Positions 1 through 9,114 of a stretch of DNA of 49,195 nucleotides are shown one piece after another. A program made the translations under genes and the position numbers. The number at the start of each line of letters is the position of its first letter. The first letter of the stretch is position 1. The stretch spans positions 1 through 49,195 of the forward strand of contig JAFLEF010000055.1 in NCBI GenBank assembly GCA_017309115.1, in the 5' to 3' direction. The notes beneath the pieces are model-generated. The model had not been told where the DNA came from. It did not search any database and saw only the letters and a list, made by a program, of their open reading frames with translations. Origin of the DNA: Verrucomicrobiota bacterium. Lineage in GTDB: Bacteria; Verrucomicrobiota; Verrucomicrobiia; Limisphaerales; UBA9464.

Positions 1-2
1 GC

Positions 3-1472
3 CCCTCAAAAGGGCTCTGCCCGGGGGGCTTCTCCAGCGGGTCACCCAGGGGCGAATTACGCACCAACGCTCTCCACAACCGAAGGCTTTCCCAACCTTC
101 CTACCCACTCAAAATCATCTGGAGCCCAAAAGATCAATCTGGACTCGTCATTCCGGGTAATGAAATTGCCATAGCCGACGAGGTGTCGAAGACCTATACG
201 CTTAAGCCTGGAGCGCGCTTGGTATTTCCCCCAAAATCGATGGATATCACCAGAATGCAGGGGTCCCGGCGATATCTGGTTTTTGAGGGTGTAGCCGCGG
301 GTCAGGGCGAACTGGTGGCAATGCTTTTGCGGGATGGGAAAGTAGTTGTCGAATCAACTCCCCTCCACCTAAGGCTTATGGACGTTAAGGAAATGTTTCA
401 GCGGGCCCAAGCAGGCCCTGTGGATGGATACCCTCCGCCCTATGCATATCCAAACACTGAGCCTCCTGCGGTGGAATTTGGAATAGCTCCATGGAGACCG
501 AGTTTCGCTTTTGATCCGGATCCCTACGAGGAACCTAACGTAGCAGTGTTTGTGCATGGGTGGAACATGTCCGAGGAAGAAGCCGTGAGTTTCTCCGAAA
601 CCATGTTCAAGCGTCTGTGGCACGTGGGATTCAAGGGTCGACTTGCCGCATTCCGGTGGCCGACGCATGTCGCAGAGACACCCACCTATGCGGACTCCTA
701 CAATTTGAGTGAGCATCGGGCACTCGAGTACGGAGTAAGCTTGAAGATGTTTGTTGATTCCCTACCCGCAAGTTACCAGAGGAGTATTCTTGCTCATAGC
801 CTAGGGGGCGTAATAACAACGAGTGCGCTAAGATACGGAATGCGGGTGCGAAACGTACTGTTAATGCAATCGGCAATTTCTGCGGGGGTTTTCGATGAAA
901 GCAGCCTATTAAACTGGAGTGATCTAGTCTTGAGTGAAGCTGCAGCCGAATCGTGGCTAAAGACACCCGACGACTTCCAGGTTGAAAGAGGATACCGAGG
1001 GTATTTTGAAAGCGCTGAAGTGAACATTGTAAACTATTGTAATGAAGGTGACTTCGCACTTCAAACCGGAGAGATAGGGCCAGTGCCAACGAATTGGATA
1101 GCGAATCAGCAGCTTCAGAAGCCTCACTGGCCTGGATTGTCTGATTATAGAAGCTATCTATGGAAGTCGGATTTGAGTAATGCAAGCATTGATACGAGAT
1201 TTCGGTATGGGTTTCGAAATAGACCGCAAAAAATACTTCGATTCGTTAATCAAATTAACGAAATTCAGGCCTTTATTGCGAGATCTCGCACAAGAGCAGT
1301 CGGGGCGGAGCCTCGTACGGCTGGATACGTGAACGCCGGTAAGGTCAAAAACCTACGAGAACATCCGTTTAACTTTCGATCAGCTCGCCTTGATCATAGT
1401 GCACAATTTCATCGACCATGTTGGTTTGCTTGGGAGTTCTATCTAAGTATTCTGTCTGACTTAGGATTCTAA
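3..1472 (+). CDS. C-terminal part of a large protein with a DUF900-like alpha/beta hydrolase domain (5' partial)
   Basis: The frame has no stop from base 3 to the TAA at 1470-1472, so 489 residues are visible and the true start probably lies left of the window. The GTG at 183 is only the first start-like codon after the edge. The hydrolase fold is shown by a VFVHGWN oxyanion-type strand (codons near 549-569), an AFRWP strand, and the nucleophile elbow AHSLG, whose serine is at 798-800 (Ala replaces the usual first Gly of GxSxG). A possible catalytic His is at 1125-1127. I recall such domains at the C-terminus of very large secreted proteins in Verrucomicrobiota. The substrate is unknown; lipase or esterase activity is a guess. 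Base composition is clearly AT-richer than downstream genes. The next gene starts one base after the stop, so the two are probably co-transcribed. Confidence 0.75.
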   Translation, partial: PSKGLCPGGFSSGSPRGELRTNALHNRRLSQPSYPLKIIWSPKDQSGLVIPGNEIAIADEVSKTYTLKPGARLVFPPKSMDITRMQGSRRYLVFEGVAAGQGELVAMLLRDGKVVVESTPLHLRLMDVKEMFQRAQAGPVDGYPPPYAYPNTEPPAVEFGIAPWRPSFAFDPDPYEEPNVAVFVHGWNMSEEEAVSFSETMFKRLWHVGFKGRLAAFRWPTHVAETPTYADSYNLSEHRALEYGVSLKMFVDSLPASYQRSILAHSLGGVITTSALRYGMRVRNVLLMQSAISAGVFDESSLLNWSDLVLSEAAAESWLKTPDDFQVERGYRGYFESAEVNIVNYCNEGDFALQTGEIGPVPTNWIANQQLQKPHWPGLSDYRSYLWKSDLSNASIDTRFRYGFRNRPQKILRFVNQINEIQAFIARSRTRAVGAEPRTAGYVNAGKVKNLREHPFNFRSARLDHSAQFHRPCWFAWEFYLSILSDLGF

Positions 1473-1473
1473 A

Positions 1474-2559
1474 ATGAAACCGATTACGGGCACAATTCTG
1501 GCGACGGTTCTAGTTTCCGCGAGTCTTGGTGTTTTACTTTCAAATGGATGTTTTACTAATAATTCGCAGAGAGAAGGCGATGGATCGGGTCTGAATCCTG
1601 TTCCGCGATTGCCGGAGGAGTTCGACAGTTCGGCGTCGAATCGATGGGCATTCCGGCAGGTCTCAAGAACTTGGGCCGAGGAGCCCTTAGCAAAGGCGGC
1701 GATGGAGGGAATCAAGAGCGATAGAAAGTGGAATTGGAAACGACCGATAAACTTTTTCGGGGTGGTCTTTGACGAAGAGAATCGGCCGATTGAAAATGCC
1801 GAAGTAAACTTCCAGTGGAACGAGGCTGATCGAGGCACCCAGTCGGCCACTGCTTTCTCTGATGATAGAGGTTATGTGAAGTTGCTGGATCGCAGAGGTT
1901 ATGTGTTGCTCGCAACGGCTAGAAAAGATGGATATTACACGACAAGACTGGGAAATATTTACCTTAATTATGCAGAACCTTGGGATCCCAAATTTCATCA
2001 ACCAGACCCTGATCGTCATGTAATACTAAAGTTGAGAAGGAAAGGAGTGCCGGAACCATTGATTGAAAGACGAATGTTAACGTTCCCCGGCTCGGCGGAA
2101 GAGGGGGTAATCTCGATTGATCTGCTCGGTCAACGGGCGTTTGACGAAGTGGCGGATTTGAGGATTAGGATGAATCACGGTCCGATTGTGGAGACTGCGG
2201 GACGAAGGCGCTTTGATTGGACAGTGGAAGTTGAGGCTATAGACGGTGGGTTGATCGAGTATTCCAGCCGGGAAGAGTTCCCATTTCTGGCGCCTGAATT
2301 TGGGTATGAGCCCGTTTTTCGAATAGCGATGAGGGCAGATAGTCCGCAGTGGGAGAGCAACTTTACCAAAAGATTTTTCTTTCGGACAAGGGGCGGAATG
2401 CATTTCGGGCGTATGGAATTGCGAGTCTCACCATTTCCGGAGAACGCGCCTCCGACCGTGACTTTAGTGGAGTACTACCTGAACCCAGCCGGCTCGCGGA
2501 ATTTGGAATTCTCGCCGGATCTCGAGGTCAGCCAGAAGTATTATGTGCCGCAAAACTGA
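1474..2559 (+). CDS. Exported protein, possible lipoprotein, with a carboxypeptidase-regulatory-like domain
   Basis: 361 residues. The N-terminus is one hydrophobic segment ending SNGC at about residue 26, a weak lipobox, so a lipoprotein or at least an exported protein is likely. Residues about 90-150 look like a carboxypeptidase-regulatory (Ig-like) fold: a GVVFDEENRPIENAEV start, then a DDRGY turn and an ATARKDGYY strand. The rest is unrecognised and beta-rich. The ATG follows the upstream stop after a single base, so it is probably translationally coupled to the hydrolase gene. It shares that gene's AT-rich composition (bases 1921-1980 are 20/60 G+C by my count, against 37/60 at 2701-2760). 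Function is unknown; a partner or protector of the upstream hydrolase is a speculative option. Confidence 0.75.
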   Translation: MKPITGTILATVLVSASLGVLLSNGCFTNNSQREGDGSGLNPVPRLPEEFDSSASNRWAFRQVSRTWAEEPLAKAAMEGIKSDRKWNWKRPINFFGVVFDEENRPIENAEVNFQWNEADRGTQSATAFSDDRGYVKLLDRRGYVLLATARKDGYYTTRLGNIYLNYAEPWDPKFHQPDPDRHVILKLRRKGVPEPLIERRMLTFPGSAEEGVISIDLLGQRAFDEVADLRIRMNHGPIVETAGRRRFDWTVEVEAIDGGLIEYSSREEFPFLAPEFGYEPVFRIAMRADSPQWESNFTKRFFFRTRGGMHFGRMELRVSPFPENAPPTVTLVEYYLNPAGSRNLEFSPDLEVSQKYYVPQN

Positions 2560-2625
2560 ACTCTGGTCGTTTCAAAGTCCTCGCCCGGGACGGGGGATTG
2601 GCAGAGGATTGCGCCTTACGGACGC

Positions 2626-4368
2626 ATGGATCTTCTTTGGCGCGCACGGGCGTTCTTTCAGCAGGACTGGTCCCGGATTGTAGGGGCCCTGGGATTGCTG
2701 ATCCTCAATTCCGCCTTGGGGCTGCTGAAACCGTGGCCGCTGGCGCTGTTGGTCGACTTCTTGGCAAGCGGTCGGGTCTGGTCACCCTTGGGACAGACCA
2801 CGGGTGATCGATACGTCGTGTTCCTGATCACCGCTTTGGTGCTCGTTTCCCTGGCGCACGCCCTCCTCAGCGCGTGGCAGCAGGGAGTCGTCATCTCGAC
2901 CGGGTTGCGCGGATTGGCGCGGGTACGGAAGGCTGTGTTCGAATGGCTCCTGGGGCTCTCCCTTCGCCGCGTTCAGGGGGCGCAATCGGGTGATCTGATT
3001 TTCCGGGCGACTTGGGATACCTACGCGTTTCAGACACTCTTCACGCAAGGGGTGTTCGTCTTCCTGGGTGCGGCAGTCAGCGTCGTGGCAATGACGGTGG
3101 TTATGGGGCGGATGAATCTGGGCCTGACAGGAATCGCTTGGGCGACCATTCCCGCGTTGTTGCTCGTCATGCGATTCTTTGGGGGGAAACTCAGTGGTCG
3201 TTCGGCCACGGCTCAGGCTGCGGATGCCACCGTAGCTTCGGGAGTCCAGCAAACTGTGGCCAATCTGCTGTTGGTACAGAGCTTTACTCGGGAATCCACG
3301 GAGCGAACCCGGTTCGATCAGCACGTGGACGCTTCATTCCAAGCCCGGTGGAGTCAGCATCGGCTGGAGATCGTTTATTTGGCGGTGGTGGCGATCGTGC
3401 TGGCTTTGGGAACCTCGGCAATCGTGGGCTTTGGAGTGGGTCGGGTGGAACAGGGATCCCTAACCGTAGGTGAATTGCTCGTTTTCTTAGCCTACCTGAC
3501 CCAGCTGTACGAGCCGCTCAATCAGTTGTCGCATCTGGGTGCGACCGTGAGCAATGCGCGGGCCGGGGCCATTCGAGTGTTGGAACTGCTTGAGGATGTT
3601 CCTTCGAGTGGTGCCGAAGCAGGTCGGGAGTCGAGTTTAGGCCCGGGTCCGTGGGGCCTGGAGTTGGTCGGGGTTGGTTTTGGGTACACTTCGGAACGGA
3701 GGGTTTTCCGGGACTTGAACCTTTCGGTGGGACCAGGAGAAGTGGTGGCGTTGATCGGTCCGAGTGGATCCGGCAAGACGACCCTGCTGCAGCTGATTCC
3801 GCGCCTTTTGGAGCCGGATCAGGGCGAGGTGAGGGTTGGAGGACGGCCGGTGCGGACCTTTCGGCGGGAGGAGTTGCGAAAGAACATCTCGCTCGTGCTC
3901 CAGGAACCTCTTCTGCTGCCAACGACGGTGGCGGAGAACATTGGGTACGGTCGGGAGGGGGCCACGCAGGAGGAGATTGAGGCGGCGGCTCGGGCGGCGA
4001 ATGCTGATGGTTTCATCCGGAAACTTCCCGCGGGCTATCACACGGTGGTAGGGGAAGGGGCGGCGAGGCTCAGTGTTGGAGAGAAGCAGCGGATCAATTT
4101 AGCCCGGGCGTTTTTGAAGAATGCGCCGGTTCTGTTGCTGGACGAGCCGACCAGTGCGCTGGACTCCGAAAGCGAGCAGGCCGTAATGGACGGACTACGT
4201 AGTTTGTTGAAAGGACGCACGGTGTTGATGGTTGCCCATCGTTTCGCCACGTTACGGGAAGTGAATCGAATCGCCGTTTTGAACGAGGGACAGATCGAGG
4301 AAATCGGAACGCCGTCCGATCTTCTCAAGCAGAACGGTTATTTTGCCCGGTTAACTCAGCAGTCCTGA
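2626..4368 (+). CDS. ABC exporter, fused permease-ATPase (MsbA-like half transporter)
   Basis: 580 residues, the normal size for a homodimeric exporter. Residues about 15-320 form a six-helix transmembrane domain and about 345-580 the nucleotide-binding domain. Walker A GPSGSGKT is at 378-385, the signature is LSVGE at 482-486 (canonical is LSGGQ), the Walker B Asp-Glu pair is D506-E507 in LLLDEPTSALD, and the H-loop His is H538. ATP hydrolysis would drive export of a lipid, peptide or other hydrophobic substrate across the inner membrane; the substrate cannot be read from sequence. Its TGA overlaps the next ATG by one base (TGATG), so it is translationally coupled to a secreted protein and a secreted protease, which hints at a dedicated export job. 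Confidence 0.9.
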   Translation: MDLLWRARAFFQQDWSRIVGALGLLILNSALGLLKPWPLALLVDFLASGRVWSPLGQTTGDRYVVFLITALVLVSLAHALLSAWQQGVVISTGLRGLARVRKAVFEWLLGLSLRRVQGAQSGDLIFRATWDTYAFQTLFTQGVFVFLGAAVSVVAMTVVMGRMNLGLTGIAWATIPALLLVMRFFGGKLSGRSATAQAADATVASGVQQTVANLLLVQSFTRESTERTRFDQHVDASFQARWSQHRLEIVYLAVVAIVLALGTSAIVGFGVGRVEQGSLTVGELLVFLAYLTQLYEPLNQLSHLGATVSNARAGAIRVLELLEDVPSSGAEAGRESSLGPGPWGLELVGVGFGYTSERRVFRDLNLSVGPGEVVALIGPSGSGKTTLLQLIPRLLEPDQGEVRVGGRPVRTFRREELRKNISLVLQEPLLLPTTVAENIGYGREGATQEEIEAAARAANADGFIRKLPAGYHTVVGEGAARLSVGEKQRINLARAFLKNAPVLLLDEPTSALDSESEQAVMDGLRSLLKGRTVLMVAHRFATLREVNRIAVLNEGQIEEIGTPSDLLKQNGYFARLTQQS

Positions 4369-4982
4369 TGATGATTTCCTTTCAATTTTGCCCGCGTCTT
4401 CGCTGGACGGCTGGGTTGCGACCGGTGGCGAAGCTTTTTTGCCGGAGGAAGACCGTTTGGCCTTGGGTGGCTGCCCTGGCGCTGACCGGTTTGGGTGTCC
4501 ACGCGACTCAACAAGGTCCAGTCGCGGTGGAAGACATGGCGCGTCAGGCTCAATGGATCGTTCATGGCAAGGTTGAGTCGGTGGAGACTTTGTTGACCCC
4601 TTCCGGGCGGCGGTTGACCCGGGTCGAACTGGTGGGGTTGGAAGTCTGGAAAGGGAGTTCGACCAACCGCTTGGGTGTGGTTTTGGCGAGTGGAGTTTTG
4701 GGGGATCGCTGGGTGAAAGTGGTGGGGGAACCAGAGTATCGGCCAGGAGAGGAAGTGGTGGTGTTTGCGCGGGACAACGATTGGGGAGAAGCGGTTACGC
4801 TGAATCTGGCGCAGGGCAAATTTGCGGTGGAGGACGCCGGGAAGGCCAAGTGGGTCAGCAACGGAGTTCTGGGAGGATCCCCCACGCCTGGTGGCGCCCG
4901 GATGCCGCAGCAGTTGCCGCTACGGTTGGAGTCGCTTCAGGAACGGGTGCGGACGGCTTTGTCCCAGGAGAAGCAGCCATGA
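4368..4982 (+). CDS. Hypothetical exported protein coupled to the matrixin protease
   Basis: 204 residues. A long basic N-region is followed by a hydrophobic stretch at about 31-45 (WPWVAALALTGLGVHA), read as a signal peptide or anchor. The rest is a compact domain with the patterns IVHGKVESVE and GEEVVVFARDN, which I have seen beside or fused to matrixin proteases in PVC bacteria (from memory). No catalytic motif is visible. The start overlaps the exporter stop by one base, and its own TGA overlaps the matrixin ATG (ATGA at 4979-4982), so three genes are coupled. ATG 4371 is an equally good start. It could be a chaperone, inhibitor or surface partner of the protease; that is inference. Confidence 0.75.
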   Translation: MMISFQFCPRLRWTAGLRPVAKLFCRRKTVWPWVAALALTGLGVHATQQGPVAVEDMARQAQWIVHGKVESVETLLTPSGRRLTRVELVGLEVWKGSSTNRLGVVLASGVLGDRWVKVVGEPEYRPGEEVVVFARDNDWGEAVTLNLAQGKFAVEDAGKAKWVSNGVLGGSPTPGGARMPQQLPLRLESLQERVRTALSQEKQP

Positions 4983-6739
4983 AGTCGCTTTGGATCCGGT
5001 GGGCGGGCGTGGGATTGCTCGGGATGGGTTCGGCGGTGGGTGCAGTGTTCCAATCCGGACCCAACGGCAAGCCCATGCGGTGGAACATGAATTTTTATGA
5101 TGCGGGCCTGTTTCCAGATCAGAACCCGCAGACTCTGGCGATCCGGTATCATATTGCTTCCGAGGGTTGGTCGACGGCAAATCGGGCCAAGGAGTTGGAT
5201 TCGATTCGGGCTGCGTTTGCGCTGTGGGAGTCGGTACCGGGTACGAAGGTGAAGTTTGAAGAATCCACGCCGGTGAGTGGGATCAACGACATCAGTTACC
5301 TCGACGGGGTCAACATGGTGGTCTGGCTGAACTCCAATCGGATGATCAATGGGGGACTGACCCATTTTCCCTTTGGCGTGACGGGCGTGACGGTTTTGGC
5401 CGGGTCGGGATCGGATGAGATTATTGCCGAGGCGGACATTGTATTGAATCGGGATCTTCCCTGGTTCACCGAGTTCGAACCCGGACGAAATAGCGGGATT
5501 AATGTGGAATCCGTGGTCTTGCACGAAATTGGCCACTGGTTGGGGCTCAATCACGCCGCCGTGGGGGGCGCCACGATGTTCTGGTACGCCACCCCGGGAA
5601 TTGGCGCGACGGCGGGCCTTTCCTCGGATGACATCGTGGGTGTGCGGGCGGTGTATCCGGCGGCGGGCACTCCATACGCCCGGATTTCAGGAACACTGAC
5701 CTTGAACGGGGCAGGGTTCAAAGGAGCAGTGGTGACGGCGGAAGACCCGCAAGGTCGGGTGGTGGCGGCGGTCGTGAGTCGAAATGGCGGGGCTTACGAG
5801 ATGGCGGGATTGCCGGCGGGCGAACTTCGACTTCGGGTGACACCGCTGGATCCGGGCGCGTCGGGAGACGGCTATTTGGTTCGCGGAGCCGATCTCGATA
5901 CGACGACGAACTTTGAGTTCAACTCGGTGGGAACGGACTTCCTGCCGAAGACCAACGAGGTTGTGACTTTGGCGGCTGGCCAGTCGGTGACGCGAAATTT
6001 AGCCCTGACCGCCGGGATCCCTCCATTTCGCATTACTGAGACGCGGCGCTATTTGACTGCCGAGGGTTTGAGCAGTGGCGACGAGACTCCGCAGCTTCGT
6101 CCGGGTCAGACTAACGCGTGGGTGGCGGTGTATGTGCCGGGACTGGCCGCTGGACCGGCGACATTACGGTTAACGGGGGACGGAATTGAATACGGGGCGA
6201 CCGAAGTGACCCCCAGGGCCTTGCGCCAGTTGACCCGTGTGCAAGTTCCCGTTTCGGTTTCGAGTAATGCAGTGCCCGGATTGCGCAGTTTGCAACTGAC
6301 CGTCAACGGCTACACGGCGTGGGCGAACGGGTTTGTCGAGATCCTCCCGACGACCTACGACTTCAACGGCGACGGCCTGGATGACCTGTTCCAGCGCAAG
6401 TACTTCAGTCCGTTTACGCGGGCTGAGGCGCGACCGGGCGTAGATGTTGATGGTGATGGTTTTTCGAATGCTCGGGAGGCGACGATGGGGTCGGATCCTA
6501 CCGACCGGAACTCAGTGAATTACCGGATCACGAGTGTGAAGCAGACGGTCTCCGGGACGACGCTGACGTGGGAGAGCGGACTGGGGAAAAAATATCAGAT
6601 CTTGAGTCGGTCCCGTTTGGAAAATTCCCCGTGGGAAGTGGTGGCTACGGGAATCACTTCGGCGGGAGAGACAACGCAGTGGACAGATGGACGACCGGGA
6701 ACGGAGCAACGGTTTTACCGTGTGGGAGATGCGCCTTGA
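4979..6739 (+). CDS. Secreted matrixin-family zinc metalloprotease with calcium-binding C-terminal repeats
   Basis: 586 residues from ATG 4979, chosen because it opens a signal peptide (MKSLWIRWAGVGLLGMGSAVGA) and overlaps the upstream stop; the frame is open further upstream but only inside the previous gene. Residues about 60-220 are the matrixin catalytic domain, with the zinc motif HEIGHWLGLNH (H182, E183, H186, H192) and a downstream methionine (TMFWY) as a possible Met-turn. A carboxypeptidase-regulatory-like domain follows at about 240-310. Acidic DxDGDG repeats at about 461-469 and 489-500, of thrombospondin-3/dockerin type, probably bind calcium. A C-terminal beta module of the kind common in verrucomicrobial secreted proteins ends the chain. 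Expected outside the cytoplasm, cleaving peptides; substrate unknown. Confidence 0.9.
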   Translation: MKSLWIRWAGVGLLGMGSAVGAVFQSGPNGKPMRWNMNFYDAGLFPDQNPQTLAIRYHIASEGWSTANRAKELDSIRAAFALWESVPGTKVKFEESTPVSGINDISYLDGVNMVVWLNSNRMINGGLTHFPFGVTGVTVLAGSGSDEIIAEADIVLNRDLPWFTEFEPGRNSGINVESVVLHEIGHWLGLNHAAVGGATMFWYATPGIGATAGLSSDDIVGVRAVYPAAGTPYARISGTLTLNGAGFKGAVVTAEDPQGRVVAAVVSRNGGAYEMAGLPAGELRLRVTPLDPGASGDGYLVRGADLDTTTNFEFNSVGTDFLPKTNEVVTLAAGQSVTRNLALTAGIPPFRITETRRYLTAEGLSSGDETPQLRPGQTNAWVAVYVPGLAAGPATLRLTGDGIEYGATEVTPRALRQLTRVQVPVSVSSNAVPGLRSLQLTVNGYTAWANGFVEILPTTYDFNGDGLDDLFQRKYFSPFTRAEARPGVDVDGDGFSNAREATMGSDPTDRNSVNYRITSVKQTVSGTTLTWESGLGKKYQILSRSRLENSPWEVVATGITSAGETTQWTDGRPGTEQRFYRVGDAP

Positions 6740-6805
6740 ATTGGCGGGCAAAGAGAGCGTGTTTCGCCCGGGATTGTAGCTTGTTATGGCCCTTCAACCC
6801 GGTAG

Positions 6806-6869
6806 GATGCGAATCGTGCCGATGGCGGTCCCAGACCGCGCCAAAGGTGGTGACCGTCTAGTTCGCATC
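6806..6869 (+). promoter_or_regulatory. Structured leader with nested inverted repeats before the barrel gene
   Basis: An 8-base perfect inverted repeat, GATGCGAA at 6806-6813 and TTCGCATC at 6862-6869, abuts the ATG at 6870. Nested inside is a strong hairpin, GCGGTC (6825-6830), CCA loop, GACCGC (6834-6839). If transcribed, the outer stem would bury the ribosome binding region. It may be a regulatory leader or a chance repeat in GC-rich DNA. No riboswitch class is recognised. Confidence 0.3.
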
Positions 6870-8411
6870 ATGAAGACCATTGAATCTTTCGGGCGTCCGG
6901 CACTGCCGGCGATGAATTTGGGGCGAAGAGGCACATTCCGCTGGGGAGTGTCGACCGTTCTGGGATTGAGCGGGCTTTTGCTGCCCGTGGCGGCCCAGGA
7001 TTTCTTTCCGAGCGTCAATCCGTTTGCGGTCCCGCAGGATCCTGCCTTGCAGCAGGAACTGCAGGAGAATCGGATGATGAAAGCGCTTGAAAGCCAAGCG
7101 ATTGCGGCCAGCAAAGGATCCCAGCTTGGCAATTACAACATCAAGCTGGGGCCAGTGTTGGCCTGGTTTCGCGCGGGCTTGATGTTCCGCTACCAAAGCA
7201 ACTTCAACCTGGTCAGCAGCGACAACCCCTCGGCCGCTCCGGAAGGCAATTTCACCATCGGTCCGGCGATCTCCGGCAGTCTCCGTTATGACATTTCCGA
7301 GAAGGCGCGAATCGTGCTGAGCACGGGTTTGTCATATCAGTGGAGCCTCAACAACAATCAAGATCAGTTGGTCATTTCGCCGTCGTCGGCACTGGATTAC
7401 CAGTTCTCGATCGGCGAGGTGAACTTCTCGGTGTTCAACAACACCGCCTCGGCGAGCACGGCCACGACCGATCCGACGATCAGCGGTACCGGGGACTCGT
7501 CCCTGATGAATTTCAATCGGGTGTCCAACAGCACCGGCATGGGGGCAGGCTGGCAACCGTACCGGGACACGACCGTCTCGGGTGCCTACGCGTTCCTGAT
7601 CAATCGCGGTCTGGGGAACGACAACTTCAATCAGTTCAACCGGAACACGCAGACGTTCAATTTGGCAGTACAGCAGGCGCTCAGTCCGGTTTGGACCGTC
7701 GGTTTGTCGAGCCAGGGGAACATCATCAACTACCTCCCCATTTCGATTCAGACGTCAACCAATGCGCCCGCGACTCAGCAGCGGGTGCAGAACGACAGTC
7801 ACGGTTGGGGTGTTGGGCCGACTGCCACCTGGCGAGCCACGCAGTTCATCGTGGTCAACGCGCTGGTCAATTACACGGTCCAGACGTACGAACAGGATTC
7901 GGTGGTGCAAGACTCCACGGATTTTTCTGGAGTGACGTTCAATGTGTCGATGGACCACACCATCAACCCGTACTTGTCGCAGACCATTTCGGGTGGCCGC
8001 TCGGTCAATCCGGGAAACGGCAGCAATTTCACGGAGATCACGACGATGGGATATCGGCTCCAGTGGCAGATCATGCCGGTGCTCGCCCTGACGGGAACAT
8101 TTCGATTCAATCAGTTCGATCAGTCGGGAGGGGGATTCGCCTATTTTCCGTACGTACCGGGAGCTCCGCTGCCGCCGAATTTCGCGTACATCACCGACGA
8201 CGACATCGTGGTCGTCAAGGTGGCCAATGGACAGCAGGGCCAGCAGTATGTGTTCACGCTGGGAACTGGTTACGATCTGAGCGAGAAGTTGAGTCTGGGG
8301 GTCAATTACAGTGTGGCCATCAGGGACACGACCAATCAGTCAATCGACAACGTCATTTTCGGTAGCTACCTGACGCAGAGTGTCGTTGTTTCACTGGCTT
8401 ACAAATTTTAG
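6870..8411 (+). CDS. Outer-membrane beta-barrel protein of the polysaccharide export cluster
   Basis: 513 residues from ATG 6870; the upstream in-frame ATG at 6786 gives an unconvincing N-terminus without a signal. From 6870 a signal peptide ends near LLLPVAAQ. The mature chain is a run of amphipathic beta strands with alternating polar and aromatic residues, rich in Asn/Gln/Ser turns. It finishes VVVSLAYKF, the terminal Phe being typical for the BAM insertion signal. Five bases separate its stop from the Wza-like gene. This order (barrel, export protein, Wzz-kinase) resembles exopolysaccharide loci, so it probably forms or supports the outer-membrane exit for a polysaccharide; that is inference. 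Confidence 0.8.
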   Translation: MKTIESFGRPALPAMNLGRRGTFRWGVSTVLGLSGLLLPVAAQDFFPSVNPFAVPQDPALQQELQENRMMKALESQAIAASKGSQLGNYNIKLGPVLAWFRAGLMFRYQSNFNLVSSDNPSAAPEGNFTIGPAISGSLRYDISEKARIVLSTGLSYQWSLNNNQDQLVISPSSALDYQFSIGEVNFSVFNNTASASTATTDPTISGTGDSSLMNFNRVSNSTGMGAGWQPYRDTTVSGAYAFLINRGLGNDNFNQFNRNTQTFNLAVQQALSPVWTVGLSSQGNIINYLPISIQTSTNAPATQQRVQNDSHGWGVGPTATWRATQFIVVNALVNYTVQTYEQDSVVQDSTDFSGVTFNVSMDHTINPYLSQTISGGRSVNPGNGSNFTEITTMGYRLQWQIMPVLALTGTFRFNQFDQSGGGFAYFPYVPGAPLPPNFAYITDDDIVVVKVANGQQGQQYVFTLGTGYDLSEKLSLGVNYSVAIRDTTNQSIDNVIFGSYLTQSVVVSLAYKF

Positions 8412-8416
8412 ATCAT

Positions 8417-9109
8417 ATGAAGACCATTAGGACAGTCGTTTTGTTGGGGTTGTTGGTGTGGGGGAGGGTTCAGGCGCAGGCGCCGGCGGACGCTGCCAGC
8501 ACGACCAACCGCGCCGCCAAAGAGTACTTGTCCTCCACCGCTCTGGATGCCGAGAGCCGGGAATTCAAGCCGGGAGACACCTTTCAGTACGTAGTCGAAC
8601 AGGATCCCGCGCCGGATAAGTCTCCGGTGGCCGTGCGGGTGAGTGATGCCGGGGAGGCGATTTTCCCGGTGAGCGCCGGCAGCACCCTCTACGTCAAAGT
8701 GGATGTTCGGAACCTGAAACTGGCCGAAATCCGGAAGAAGGTGAAGGAACTCCTGGACGAGGAGTATTACAACGACGCGACGGTGCGCTTGGAGTTCATG
8801 CTGGCCAACCGGACGCCCAGTGCGAATGAGAATCTCGCGCGTGTCCAGGTTTATGGCGAAATGCAGGGAACCGTTCCTCTGCCTGAAGGCGAGACGAAAC
8901 GCATTTCCGATGCCTTGATTGGACTTCCCCGCAGTCAGTTCGCCGACTTCAAGCGAGTTCGCCTCCATCGGATCGATCCCCTTACCGGCAAGACCGAGAT
9001 CAAGGTCATCAACGTGGACAAGATCTTGAAGGACGGTGACCGGACCAACGACGAGATCCTCAAGGACGGCGACCGCATCGAAGTCCGTCCGCGAACCTTC
9101 AATTTCTAA
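8417..9109 (+). CDS. Polysaccharide biosynthesis/export protein (Wza-type, short)
   Basis: 230 residues with a signal peptide (MKTIRTVVLLGLLVWGRVQA). Residues about 50-135 match the poly-export domain: FKPGDTFQYVV, an ISDAG-like turn (VRVSDAGEAIFPVSAG) and the LKLAEIRKKVKELL helix followed by ATVRLEF. Residues about 140-228 look like one SLBB-type domain (VQVYGEMQGTVPL, then ILKDGDRIEV near the end). It lacks the lipobox and C-terminal amphipathic helix of full-length Wza (about 380 residues), so the pore may be supplied by the barrel encoded just upstream. It lies five bases before the co-polymerase/kinase gene, a standard pairing for capsule or exopolysaccharide export. Confidence 0.85.
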   Translation: MKTIRTVVLLGLLVWGRVQAQAPADAASTTNRAAKEYLSSTALDAESREFKPGDTFQYVVEQDPAPDKSPVAVRVSDAGEAIFPVSAGSTLYVKVDVRNLKLAEIRKKVKELLDEEYYNDATVRLEFMLANRTPSANENLARVQVYGEMQGTVPLPEGETKRISDALIGLPRSQFADFKRVRLHRIDPLTGKTEIKVINVDKILKDGDRTNDEILKDGDRIEVRPRTFNF

Positions 9110-9114
9110 ACCTC

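Noticed and set aside
4781-4978. An upstream extension of the matrixin gene
   Set aside because: It lies inside the preceding gene; the signal peptide starts at ATG 4979, which overlaps that gene's stop.
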